This document shows, one piece after another, positions 1 through 12,400 of a stretch of DNA of 64,000 nt. The stretch's first letter is position 1, and every line of letters starts with the position of its first letter. The translations under genes and the position numbers were made by a program. Source of the stretch: Karalla daura (Eukaryota > Chordata > Actinopteri > Chaetodontiformes > Leiognathidae). Below the pieces are notes generated by a model. It was not told the origin of the DNA and ran no database searches. It saw nothing but the letters and a program-made list of their open reading frames with translations. Location of the stretch: positions 11,507,536 to 11,571,535 of the forward strand of contig CM055191.1 of NCBI GenBank assembly GCA_029224185.1, in the 5' to 3' direction.

Positions 1-1559
1 CAAGAACGCCATGGAGAGACACGTACGGACACACACACACACACACACACACCCTCTCTGTCAGGGTTGAGATGAAGGGCTGTGCTGACCTGCTCTGACC
101 TCCCTGTCTCTGCAGCTGAAGGAGCTGAGGAGCCGCGTGGCCGACATGGAGGGACAGTCCCGCTCCTCGGCAGGAGTCTCCCAGCTGGAGAACAAGATCC
201 AGGACCTGGAGGAACGACTGCGGAGCGAGGAGAGGTGCCACTGCTCAATATCTCATAACATGTTTTCACATTTAGACTAGAGAGCGTCAGGACAGGGTTT
301 TGTTCATTCCAATGGTGTTTTAAAAAGAACACAACCAATACATGGGGCCAGGATGGAGGATATATATGTCACAAGGCCAGTGATTGGTCCACCCTGACCA
401 CATGAAGACGTTTAGACGTAACTACTTGTGTGTTATGAGCCGACCTGGGGCCAGTCTGAAGCCTGAACCAGCATGAAACAAGCTGGTCCAGAGCACCCCG
501 GGTCGGGTTCACACATGCCTCGTACCTGGTTAAGCCCTTGGTAAATGCTAGCTCAGGGTGCATGTGTGAAGACATGGCTACAGGCATCGACATGAGAGCA
601 ATGTTTCTTTGCTTCTCTCGTGAACCATAAGGGAGAAAACCTCGGTGCTGGCTTCCCAGCGGCGTCTGGAGAGGAAACTGAAAGACCTGAGCATGACGCT
701 GGACGAGGAGAGACAAACGCACACCGAACAGAGAGACCAGGTACAGACATTCCCCTCCTGCCAGTGGCAGTGTTTGAACATGTGGAGATGAGGGCGGTGC
801 AACAACACTCTCCTCTGCCCCCGTGCCGCAGCTCTCCCTGAGAGTGAAGGCTCTGAAGCGGCAGGTGGACGAGGGGGAGACGGAGCTGGAGAGGATAGAC
901 GGGCTGAGGAGGAAGGCCCAGCGGGACATGGAGGAGCAGATGGAGCTGAAGGAGGCCCTGCAGAGCAGAGTCACGGTGCTGGAGACCGAGCTGAAGTAAG
1001 TGCGCTCACCACGTGCCGCTGTGGCAGCCAGAGCGTTCCATCAACGCGGCTGATTCACTCGGAGAGAGAGAGACCATCCAGCCTCTGAGCGTCACTCAGG
1101 GGAAACTGTGAGGCCGTGACGCTCGTGCCGAGTCAGTCCAGATTCCTTGTTACGCAACGTTCACAGAGACGCCCCGAGGTCCACTACTCCATCGTGTTTC
1201 CATGTCTGTGTGTGAAAAGGTGTCGCAACGGAGCCAAAAAGGAGCGTTACTCACCCAGCTCAGAGGGAATCAGATTCCAGACGAGCTCCTGCAATTATCA
1301 AGTGTCGTTCCCCCAGGCCTCCACTAGAGGGAGCAGTGCAGTCGCCTGGGTTCATGTCAGACTGATCAACCACTCAGACAGACTCTGTTCTACATTAACC
1401 TAAACCATGGTGTCCATCCGCAGGAGGAAAACCCAAGCTGCGATGCGGCCAATCCTGGACTCGTCGGCCCTGAGCTCGGACGATGACGACAGCCTGTACG
1501 ACCCGTCCACCATCACCTCCATCCTGACCGAGAGCAACCTCCAGACCAGCTCCTGCTAG
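1..1559 (+). CDS. cgn: cingulin, C-terminal exons (partial, 5' end outside window)
   Basis: Cingulin is a tight-junction plaque protein whose long coiled-coil rod ends in a short globular tail. Exons seen: probable 1-22 (ends before gtacgg), 116-234, 632-740, 832-995 and 1424-1559 with stop TAG at 1557-1559. The last four join in frame to 175 residues. The sequence is heptad-rich (LENKIQDLEERL, QRRLERKLKDLSMTLDEER, LSLRVKALKRQVDE) and ends in SSDDDDSLYDPSTITSILTE followed by SNLQTSSC. This matches the tail of mammalian cingulin as I remember it and argues against the paralogue cingulin-like 1. Neighbouring tuft1 also fits the human CGN-TUFT1 order. The amino-terminal head and most of the rod lie upstream. 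The first exon piece (1-22) is tentative because it was placed only by donor and phase. Confidence 0.9.
29..52. repeat. (AC)n microsatellite
   Basis: Uninterrupted AC dinucleotides lying in a cgn intron just after the probable donor at 23. Confidence 0.9.
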
Positions 1560-2900
1560 GAGCAGCTCCTGCTGGGAGCAGCTCCTCAGGGGCCCGGGGC
1601 CTGGGGCCGGGCTCTGGGAGAACCTAGCACTGCGTGGAACAGAGCTGCACTGCAGGAGTGAAGCCACAGATTATGAGGGGCAGAGGAGCTGGGAGGTTAA
1701 CGACTGGTTTCACTGTAGAGGGGATTGACTCTCCACATTGAATAGAAGGAAACAATACATCCTCTGCATTTTATGGAATTTCCCCCCACACACAATAAGG
1801 CGCTGCGTGGCACAGTTGGACTGGAGTCAAGCAGACACACGTCTCCAGGGTCTCTGGGCTATGATTCCCCCAGCACCCTGATGGAGAGGATTACAGAGGG
1901 AGCTGCGAGAGAAGCTTGATGGAAGATGCTTCTCCTGTTCTTGGTTTCAATTCATTTCAGTCGTGTGATTCTGCCTTGAAGCACTTAGACCGGCTCAACT
2001 GAAAACCCAGACAGTATCTGCAGAGCAGAGCTGGATGGACACGTGGATCCCGTACCTCAGCGTGTACTAATATCAGCTACCACTGATGGGAAAACCACAC
2101 GTCTTCATAAGAAGGTGTATGAGAAACACTGTAATCAAATCCACAGGTTGGAGCTCTATGATTTTCACTGCGTTGTTTATGTCAAATGAAGTAAGCATGT
2201 TTTTTCAAGTATGGATAATATGTAAATTCTATGTATGTGGATTGTTTTGGGCTAGTTTGTCCCATCGTCCAGTCTCTAATGTCACGCTGAGCACGGTTTA
2301 GGGATGAATGGCAAAGGAAAGCACTAATCTCTCACAGTGAGACACAGTGTTAAATACCACTAATGTCATAGAAGCTGCAAAGCTTTAGACTGGAGTAAAG
2401 TCTGACTTCACTGTATCCGAGCACATAGAACAACTGCTGTTTGTCAAAAGGCAAGAAGTGCTTTCCACTCTTAGAGCAAGATAACGGCCAAAGTGTCAAT
2501 GTTATAAATGACAAGCTCATTTCTAGGTGCTACACTGTCTCTATGCATTCCAGCACTGACATATATTCTCCACATTTCATTAAATGCCTTAAAATTGCTT
2601 TTCAAACAAAAAAAAGTGTAATTTGCATGTGAAGGAGTTTTGTAAAGTGTTTGTATGTAACATTTGTAGATTTTACTTCGTCGATGTTTGTACACACTTT
2701 GAACAATCAGTCGGCACTATAACTGTACTACATTTGCTGCAATGTAAAGTTTCTCCCATCTTCCCAATGAAACTTTGAAATGGTACTGAACATGATTCGT
2801 TAGATTCAAAGAGCCTGTCGTCGAACGGCGATGTGCTTCACAAAGTCTTGTTGTTTTTTCTACGACTTTAGAAACAATAAAACTTTAATTTAAACTGAGC
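1560..2900 (+). other. cgn: cgn 3' untranslated region
   Basis: The stretch after the cingulin stop codon has no long reading frame of its own. It becomes AT-richer toward its end and finishes at an AATAAA signal at 2876-2881, so the mature transcript probably ends near 2900. Small frames inside (for example 2086-2301 and 2441-2632) have no recognisable content and are treated as chance. Confidence 0.7.
2876..2881 (+). terminator. polyadenylation signal of cgn
   Basis: Canonical AATAAA about 1.3 kb after the cgn stop codon, followed by T-rich sequence. It is the first good signal on this strand after the stop. Confidence 0.7.
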
Positions 2901-3940
2901 CTATTTCCCTTTTTCATAGCCGCACAAACTCCCAGCTGCGTTCATTACGTGCTTTCAGGGGTTTTCTGCACGGCGGAGCACTCTCAAGGTCGTCTGGGTA
3001 TCTCGGACGAGGCTGAGCTGCAGATGTCTGAGGCATTCAGACCTTTCAGATAAGATAAAGATCAGTGCGCTGCGTTACGCTCGTAAATACCACCCAGGTA
3101 ATGTTTAACCGCAGCCGCCACTATCCAAATTTGAATGGTGGATTTGTCCCGTAAACCTCGATCTCTGAAGTGGAACGTCTCGGCCGCGCTTTGTTGGCTG
3201 ACTTGTACCAACACAGCGAAAGAAAAGCGACACGGTGGGTAAGTGGTTAGTACATAGTGACATTTACATGGCAAATAGTAGAAAAGTGTGCGTGTGTCCT
3301 GTGATGGATGGGTGACATGTCCACGGTGTGTTTCCTGCCTTTGCCCTACAGTATGTGCACTACAGATAGGCTCCTGCAGTGTGGCACAAAGTAGGTAGAC
3401 ACAATATAGTAGTAGACAATATATGAGCAATGTGTTAAGCCATGATATGTAATAGTTGTAACAATAGCAGTATAATAGCAATCAAATCAGAGGCACTACC
3501 AAGAATCAAGAATCTTTATTCTTAGAATAGACAATGGCAGTGAAATAGGAGCTGGGATGGACCCCCAACTCTGCCAAAGACGATATAAAGCAGCACCATA
3601 ATAAATGATAGGATAGAAAACCACTGTGAAGACAATAGATACTTGATATGCGGCATTCCCGGTTCCAGATAGCGTGACACTTCCAGAGAAGGGCGCTTAG
3701 CTCAGTGGGTTCGTGTTTGTTTTGCTGGGATTTAAAGTGTTTTCTCAGCCCGACTTACACAGAACTGTTGTTGCTCAAGTGAGGGCTGACTTAGCATCAC
3801 CTCCCAGATCTCACTAAGCACATAATAGTTGTTATCATCACGTCCAAGCACGCAGACGCTTCACTCCTGCTGATTACCGCTCTGTCTTTTTATACCTGCA
3901 CAATGCTGCGTTAGGGTATTAGGCTCGTTACACTTTCCTT

Positions 3941-3942
<2 letters not shown>

Positions 3943-3980
<38 letters not shown>
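3943..3980. repeat. (GT)n microsatellite
   Basis: Nineteen uninterrupted GT units in intergenic DNA. Confidence 0.95.
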
Positions 3981-3982
<2 letters not shown>

Positions 3983-4799
3983 GGGCGTTTAGTCATATGT
4001 CCTTATTGTCTGGAGTGGAAATGAAAACACACCGCCCTCGCCCCAACATTAGGAGTGTGTGTTGACGCCCTGGGAGCTCTTGTTGTTGTTTTGCCGCTTT
4101 ATCTCTCGTCACAGGACTGTTTTCGTCCATCTCGTCTGCCGTGCAGGGCCAGTGATGGTAGAGGAAGTGTGGACCCGCCTCTGAGTTAAACCAGTGATAA
4201 ACCGACTGAGACGAGACAGCGGCGGCTGGCCCCTGCTGCCCTCTTTTAGCCGTTTACAGAATGAAACGAGCAACTTGGTAAATGTTGGGGCAGGGTTGGA
4301 ATCGACCGGGTCCGTGAAAGAGGCCTTTCATCCCATTTGGGGGAGACGTTCAGAGATTTGCACGATTATCACGTTCCCACACACACAAACACACACACAC
4401 ACTCTCCAAACAATCACAATCAAACCTCTTTCTTCTGCTGGAGAGAATGGACAAAGCGCTGACCACACCTTTCACAGATGTAAGGATTAATAGTGTCTTA
4501 TTTGCCAATGCTGGGGTTTTGCTTGTAGCTGGTTGGCACTGTGAGGTGATGGATGGCGTACCGCAGAGCGAGGCATGGCAGGAATGCTCCGGGTCAAATG
4601 AGATGAGATTTTTTTTCTTTTTTTTTCAGACATCTCGTGTGAAAGGAAAACTTCCACAGAAGTCAGGGGATAATCCGACCTGTAATGTCTGATGTAACTC
4701 AACCTCCAAGTCTCAAGGAAACATGGAAACGGTGATGAGAGCAGATCCACACCTCGAACCATTTCCATGACTCAAAGGCGTTTGTTTTCATGAAATTCT

Positions 4800-4885
4800 G
4801 CAGTTCTGCAATAGACTGGCAACCTGTGCGGGGTGTGTTCGCTTCCTTCGCCCCATGCGTGAGGTGATGAAAGGATGGATGAAAG
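4800..4885 (+). repeat. fragment of a dispersed fish repeat (3' portion)
   Basis: The words AATAGACTGGCAACCTGTG, GGGGTGTGTTCGCTTCCTTC, GCCCCATGCGTGAGGTGATG and GGATGGATGAA follow, in order, the 3' half of a very common teleost repeat (usual form: tagactggcgacctgtcc, agggtgtaccccgcc, ggatggatg). The 5' half is absent here but a related copy occurs near 21170-21455. The family comparison is from memory. Confidence 0.55.
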
Positions 4886-7800
4886 ACAGCAGCTTGAAGG
4901 CAGACCTCGCCACCGCTGTGCTTGTTGTTGATGTGTTTACATCCTGCCCCGGTCGGGCAGGCACTGGTAACAGGGTCCCGTCTGACTGTGTGTGAAGCAG
5001 CAGAGCTGACGTCCCTGTTTCCCCGGGTGTTCAGCCACTTGCCGAACCTCCCGCGGTGCTATTGTGTGTGTTTGATCTACAGAAAAAGCTCTGGGGGAAA
5101 AAAACAAGGGGTGTCCTCTTTTTGCTGGTTACCGGGAATTGAACCCGAGGTTCTTTCCTCAGAACAAATGTGTTGGCGTGAGGTCACGCCTCGTGTTTCT
5201 GTGGAACCAGACTCCACGATACCGCATCTGGCCTCCTGTGCAACCACCGCTGCACGCCGCAGACACGTCGTGTGCAGCTGTACCTGTTTTTCTGGAGGCA
5301 TGAAATATGAAGGGTGCATATTTTCCTTGGGTGGGATCGGGTTTCCGTATCAATCCAGGTTTCCAGTCATAGCCTGGAACCCCGCAGCTGATTTGCTCAG
5401 AGCTGGGCGTGCTGTGTTATGAAATCGCGGTATGTTTGCTATTATTGCATATGGACGCTCAGCTCAACGGGCACAAATATTTCCATCTGCCCGCAGGTGT
5501 TGCCCATGTGGAAATACAGGTCCGGCGGGCTTGGGGATGCGGTCCGGTCAGATACGGTGCGTTTCCACCGTCCTGTATTATTTCACAGTTCACGGATGCA
5601 AATGAAGGCGTGGAGTGGAACGATAGACCGAGACGCAGTCATAGTTTTGTGACCTCAGTGCCATAAATATCCACTCGTCATCCACACATGACAGTCAGAA
5701 AATACCAAGGTCACGAAATCTCTCTGTCTCCGAAGTGTGTTCATGTGTGATTTCATTAGCGCGGCGGTAAAATGAATTTTACGCCTTTTTGCGTACAAGT
5801 GAAGTCGTTGTCGTGTGGAATGTCCTCCATAAATCAATCTCCACACATGAGACAGACTCACAACCATTCCAAGCTTCTGAGTAAAGATTGAAATGTTAAG
5901 ATATGGGAATCGATATTTCATCTTTTCTTGACACGTCATAACACACCCCGTCCAGGAAAGATGAACGTCCTGGTGACATCGGGACACGACCTGAGCGTCA
6001 TGAGTGGTTGAGTGGACTCTCGTAATGATAAAGAAATCCATTGCTCTAAAGAGCAGAGCATGATCAAGCACTCTGTGTCACCCCAGAGCAGTTTTATCTC
6101 TCTTTTCCCACGCAACCAAAACATGACTGTCTTCTATCCATCCCTGTTTATTAGTCAGGTCTTTGTTGTTCAGACATCTGAGGTCATCTGACCTTGTGAC
6201 CTCACTGACACAAAAACCATTTGATTGATATTAATCAACTTTTTTGAAGTACCATTTCATTCAGCATTTCTTCGCTCGTTGGTACACTAACTGCACCACT
6301 CTCATTACCATCTTTGACAAAACGGCTCTGGTTTCCATTTAAAGCAGGTGTTCCCAAAGTTGGTAGCTAAAGGCTAATTCAGGAACCCAACATCGAACTG
6401 GGGGCTGAGAAAGGAAGAAAAAAAACCACAAAACAGAAAGTTTGTAATCATTTTAATGACCAGGTTGCATGTCTATAGTTTACATTTCAATCAATCAGTC
6501 AAACTTCATTTGTGTGGCACTTTTCACACAAGAAAATGGAGATTAAAAATATAATAAAATGAAGTGAAGATTCATCCTTTTCAAAGCAATGTACAGCTGG
6601 ATTAAAAGTATCAGCTGTAATTCATTGTAGGCCGCCAGATATTTTCCTGCGGGTCGCCATTGGCTGAGAACGTGTGATTTAAAGGATAGAGAGATCTTCA
6701 TTTGGATGGTATTAGGTCTGTGCAAACGTGTGTAAACATGTGTAGACTCCTACACACTCCAGCCCGGCGTAGTGGAGAGCTCAGGCAGGCGTACACGCGC
6801 CGGCCAGGAACCCAAGAGGACGTCAGAGCAAAACAAAAACGCCCCGGCTGGTGGAGGGGGTGATGACTCATGCTATAGTCCCAGACATGGATGTATGTGC
6901 AGACGCGGAGCTGTCCCGGGCGTCTGGCCTGTGGATCAGCGCGAGGGCGGTGATGTAAACACACAGTCATGTACAGTAGCGAGGTGTCTGGGAGTGCTGT
7001 GGCACAAACACAAACAGGTGCCCTGCGCATTCCTGGCGAGCGAGCTCGTCCAGGTGAGAGTTGCCTGGGGACTGTCGTATCTATCCGACACCTCGCCCTC
7101 TCTCCAATGCTCCCGGGTTCAATTCACTTAGCGTCATCGTCTTTCTGTGCCGCCGTGAGCTGTTGTTTGCTTCTCGACAGCCGTTAATTCCATTAAAGTC
7201 TTCATCCAATTGCTCGGCTCAGCTGCTGCTGCTGCTGCTGGGGTCAGCTCGGCTCTGGGCCTGTCACTTGCTGTTCTGTCATCCTCCTCCTCTGGCGTGA
7301 CCTCTGTCATCCCCATACATATGTGCTCCGTGACGTGTTTTGACATATGACATCTGTAAAGACAAAACATCTGTGCAGTCTGCTTCATGTCGGATTCTCT
7401 GCCCCTCTCCGCTTGATGTAGGGTGACGCTCGATGAAGTGTTTCACTTTCCTTACAATTCAGCTCATTTCACGTCAGTGTCATTCGCTTTCATTGAACAG
7501 TTAACCTCGACGCAATTTAAAGCAACAAATCACAATTATTTTCTCATGACCTTCCATCAAGAGCTAATTTGAACCAAATCCTCTCACAAAACTGCCCATT
7601 TTAAAGCCTCTGAGCCAACAAAATTCTATCTTCCATAAGTAAAAAAAAAAAGTTGCTTGGCCTGACTTGACCTCATCCATCTTCTTGCCAACTGTGCGTT
7701 GTCCTCGCTGAACATTATGAGCACAGACTGAACGTAAACGTCTGCGCCGCGCCAACCACTTGACAATAGAGCAACTGTGACAAAACAGAGATAAGCATTC

Positions 7801-8053
7801 ACTGAGCTGTCTCTGCATAGTTATCTGAGTGCTCTGCAGAAATGGTGGCATGCCAGTGGCTGTGGGAAAAAAAAACAGGAAATGTTTAGGAAATGCTGAG
7901 GAGCAGCATAGGCCTCAATATCAATAAACTGTCCACACAGGATGGCAAATTATTCATTTATTTCATCCTTTTTTTCAATATGCTTAATACCCATTTGTGT
8001 CTCCTAGGGTCTGGTGGAGCCTATCCAAGTGTTCATAGGAGGAGAGGAAGGTA

Positions 8054-8055
<2 letters not shown>

Positions 8056-8087
<32 letters not shown>
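8056..8087. repeat. (AC)n microsatellite
   Basis: Sixteen AC units, about 0.5 kb upstream of the tuft1 promoter motifs. Confidence 0.95.
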
Positions 8088-8088
<1 letters not shown>

Positions 8089-8574
8089 ATTCCCTATCAC
8101 ACTATTATTGGACTATTATGGTCTCCAATTAACCAGAACATGTATCTTTTTGGATTGTAAGAGAAAACAGAATGTGAACACTACATACAGAAAGTCTCCG
8201 GATTCTAAACCAATGCTTTCATGCGTAAATACGAGTCGTAGTGATAAAAACAGATTATCCACCTGTAATTACCTCGTTGTAGTTGTACAGCTGCGATTAT
8301 ATTCTATTTATAAATCGTAGTAATGATTCATGTTGAATTACATTTAATTCACCACACCAAAACACCCTTTTTCAGCCGCCCAAATCGCTGAATATGACAC
8401 CTCGCTTTGCTTTCGGTAACAGGAGGAGCTTCTTTAAGCGGGTCCAGTTAAAGGTTTAGAGCCGCTGGATGAATAATTGACCGGTAAACCGAGCAAACTG
8501 ACCCGTCCACCGTGTCAGTGACGGTCCGTGATGTACAGGTTGTTGCTGGAGCGAGACCTGCGGAGCTCCGCGGC

Positions 8575-8660
8575 TCTAGCCCCGCCCCCCCGGGCTGCGC
8601 CTCCGGCCTCACAGGCCTTATATGGTGACGCCCTCACGTACGTGACGTCAGCAGAAAGCG
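8575..8660 (+). promoter_or_regulatory. tuft1 core/proximal promoter with GC box, CArG box, palindromic HRE-like motif and CRE
   Basis: About 200-280 bp upstream of the tuft1 start codon lie a GC box run (CCCCGCCCCCC, near 8580), a perfect CArG box CCTTATATGG (8616-8625), the 12-bp palindrome TCACGTACGTGA (8634-8645) and a perfect cAMP-response element TGACGTCA (8643-8650). The last two overlap by 3 bp. Their position just before a coding first exon and in a GC-rich island makes a promoter likely. The CArG sequence could also act as a TATA-like element. The transcription start itself is not visible. Confidence 0.65.
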
Positions 8661-8854
8661 TTCCTGCGGACCAGCATCTCAACCTAAACCGGCACGCAAA
8701 CTCTCCTGCTCATACACACTCTCGACTGCGGCTGCTGTGTGAAGTTCATCTGACCGGACCTCGACTCAAACTACAAACTACTCCGCCTGACTTGTCTATT
8801 TAATTATTTATTTGTCCAAGTTTGTCTGGAGTTTTCACTGCGTTGCCATCCGAG

Positions 8855-9393
8855 ATGAACGGCGTGACGAGAAGTCTGTGCACGTTTGAGGACATCCGAA
8901 ACCAAGACAATGGGGTAAGTTCACATCATTCATTATATATCATTTTAGATATGCTATATGGTATGATATGATATGTTCAGATATGAGATGTCATCTCTGT
9001 TACTTTTTGCGTGTTTATTAAGTTTATTTTCAACTTTTTATTTACATTTTTTGACTTTTTTTTCTTTACTTTTCTTTTCTTTTCTTTTGCTTTTCTTTTC
9101 TCTCCGAGTACGTAATTTCCATGACTGTTTGAGAAACGGCTTGTCTGGCTTCATCTGCTCTAAGAGATGCATTAACTATTAAGTCTGATCTTGTAGTAAT
9201 TAAGGTATTAACTACCCTATACGCGCGTGCACACACACACACACACACAACACACCCACACACACACACACAGTATTAGTTTAACATCTGTGCCTGTCAC
9301 AGGTGCCTTCTGTCCGCATCATTTAAGAGCTTATGGTTGCAGTTGTGACAGAACCTGAGGGCAGCTCAGCTCTTTTAAAGCTCTGCTGTTGCC

Positions 9394-9452
<59 letters not shown>

Positions 9453-12400
9453 CACCACCTGTGTGTGTGTGAAGTTTTTCTCCCAAACAGGATTAAAACA
9501 TCACACTTTGCCACGCAGAGATAAGTGAGCGATCTGCCACATGGTAGAATGGAAATCATCGTCCGTCTGTGGCTGCAAAGCTTTCAATCATTGACAGAAG
9601 CCGACCTGAAACAGCAAACTGAGGTTTATGAGGTAGCGAAGCGACGTGACACTTTCACCTTATCAGCAGCCTCCCGCTGAGCTCGGGCACAGGTCTGAGT
9701 CTCTGAAAGAAAAAGAGAGACAGAGAGAGTCGAAAATAAAGGCTGAAAGTGTCCCAAGCAGAATCTCAGAGATAGATTTTGTATGCGCAGCACTGTTGTG
9801 GAGTTTCATATCAGCCGCTGTTGTGTCATCAGTAGCATCAGGCCAAGCAGGGTCAAAGTATAGACAGGGCAGCTCCTCTCACGCACCTTATAAACTGATT
9901 ATTTGCACAGTGGAATGCGTCATAAAGTGATAGGTGAAACTCTGTGTTGTGTGTTGGATGTGTACTGTACATCACAGTAGGACATTTGCATCAGCCTCAC
10001 CTCAGGGGCTCAAGCCCGTCTTTATCAAAAGGCAAATAGTCAAACTGATACGGCTTCACAGACAGCTTAGACTAAGTAAAGACTCACACATGCAGCACTC
10101 CCTAATGACTGTGCAGGGGGATTATTAACAGAAAGTGACACTTTTTAATGTGTTTCATGCTTGCCTGGGCCAGATAAGGAGGGAATGTGGCCAGTGTACT
10201 GTAGCAGAGTAAGACCTTCACTGGTTTCCCGCTTGGGATCCTGATCAGCATGTTTCCTGGAACTGGCTTGATACAATTTAGAAAAAGAGAGAGAGAGAGA
10301 AAAAAAGATGGATTTCCAAACCCGGCCCTGGCACAAAACACTCCATAAAGTTTATATAAGAGTGGGCAACTTCCCCATTCGTCAACCGTTGTTTTATTTG
10401 AAAGCTGTGACGCAGCTTCTCCACCCTAAAGGAGACTCGATCTATTTTCCACGAGGATACTTCTTTTTTTGAATAATGCCACAGTTTCTCTCCTCCAGAC
10501 ATTCAGTGTCCCCTTGTTGCATGATCTCACACATTCCCCATGTCCCAGCTCATCCCCCAGTCAGGAGCCTGTGACTCTGCCTAGATGGAATGAGCCCCAC
10601 ATGACATAGACGTTCACCTTTAGGGGGCGACGACTGGAGCACACCTGGTCCGCATGTCATACGTCGTTAAAATGATTGATAATCTGCAGTGAGTGATGTG
10701 CCCTACTGTGGATTAGCTGCGTTTTTACCTTCACAGGATGGCAGAACTGGAGCTGCACTTCACACCTCAGAGCGTCCCCTCCCTTTAAGGTTTACTTAAC
10801 CTTTAAGCTCAGTTTGTACAGACTGCTGAGTAACTGCGGGGTCAAAGATCAGACCTGGTTAACTGCTGCTCACTTCTACTGGATTTGCTCCCAAAACATA
10901 GGACAACAGTTTATTTTGTTCCTCAGATATTAATCTGTTGAATATTATTTGAATTTATCCGTGAAAAGGTGATGCGTGATAAGTTGATTAATCGGTCATC
11001 ACAATAGTTGCCAGTAAAGTTTGTTTAAGTTCGATGATTGAATACCGTCCCGAGGTCAGGCTGCGGTATCGGTAAATTGCGTGTCGAAACTCGCCATTTA
11101 CTGTAACGTATAGTTTATCAACTCGACTGAGCACGTAGGACTGATGTAAGTCAAATACGGGTTACACTGTATCAATATGCTTTGTGCTTGTAGATAACCT
11201 TAAACACGGAGAGCATGAGACGTTGGGCAGGTAGTGCTGATGATATGGCCTTATTCTGAATCTGGAGTTGGCGTCGATGATCTGGCAGAGGCCTGGGGCC
11301 CGGCTCGACTCTCACCTGTTGCACTGATTTATTCTGCAGCTCGACAGGAGGGACATCTGTTCGGCAGATCCAGGAGAGGGATCGGGTGATTTAATGGCCG
11401 AGGGCTGTTCAAACGGTACGCGCCGAGACAGGTATTAAACCTGGACGGCGTCTCGCTCTTTATCGCCACGAGTCAGGACGCTTTCTGAAACCTGGGTCAG
11501 GGCTTTGAGTTTCAGGTGAAGGTGAATTTGGAGCAGCTATACAGGGGAGTTAACGTTTTTTTTTTGTTTTGTTTTGGTTTATCAGCAACATTCCCAGGCT
11601 GGTGGTCACTTCCAGCTAATTTAACTCGGATGATTTACCGGCCCTCGGACGCAAAATCCCCGAAACAACAGCGTCCTCATACCCCTAAAGCCTTTCACAG
11701 CCTGGCTGGACCCCATGATCCTTTGTGACCATTGTTGGTGCACCCAGCAGCATGGAGACAGTGTGTGTGTGTGTGTGTGTGTGCTTAGTTTCAGGTTTCT
11801 GCCCAGTTATAAAGGCAGAGAGGCTCATGTATGTGTGTTCGCCACTGTCCATGTGCACGTCCAACCTGTCCCTTTTGTCTGTGTTCCTGGGAAGTCTAGT
11901 ATTACAGGTTGTCTTTGAAGGCAGCACAGGCGCACACATGTTTGTGTAGTAGGCCTAGAGATGTGCGTGTAAATAAAAAAAAAAAAAAAAGAGGCAGCCT
12001 CAGGATTAGCTGGGTCTTTTGTCCGGTTGTCTTTAAAGGCCCAGAGAAGTTGTATAATGACGGATTCCTGCGTAACAACCCTTTCACTGTTCTGTTCCCA
12101 CTTTCTCCCCCTCCTCTCGCCTCCCCTCCTCCTCCATCCTCTCCCAGCCTAATCGCTGAGCTGTATTAGAGCTTTCAGGTGTCTGTAATTTGAGAGGAGA
12201 GCACACTGAACAAGAGGCCAGTTTTGCCTTTTGAGTCTTGTTTGCCGTAGCTGGACCCTGACCTCGTCTTGGACGGCGACTTCCTCTTTGATTTAAACTG
12301 CTCTCGTTGCCAATTAGTCTCATTTCTCTCTCTTGTCTGTCCCATTCTGCTCTCCCCTCCATTACTGTACTTCCTGAATAGATAACCGGCTAATTATGAG

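Larger units (their letters stand above)
2901..8530. other. intergenic region between cgn and tuft1
   Basis: No gene is recognised. It holds simple repeats (TG at 3943-3980, CA at 8056-8087), a fragment of a dispersed fish repeat (about 4800-4885), a tRNA-like B-box segment (about 5124-5210, minus) and many short frames without domain content. Moderately GC-rich stretches at 4.9-5.6 and 6.7-7.3 kb could be regulatory, but nothing specific can be supported. Confidence 0.6.

Noticed and set aside
3511..3560. AAGAATCAAGAAT word shared with about 28900
   Set aside because: Similarity is limited to about 13 AT-rich bases, too short to call a repeat family.
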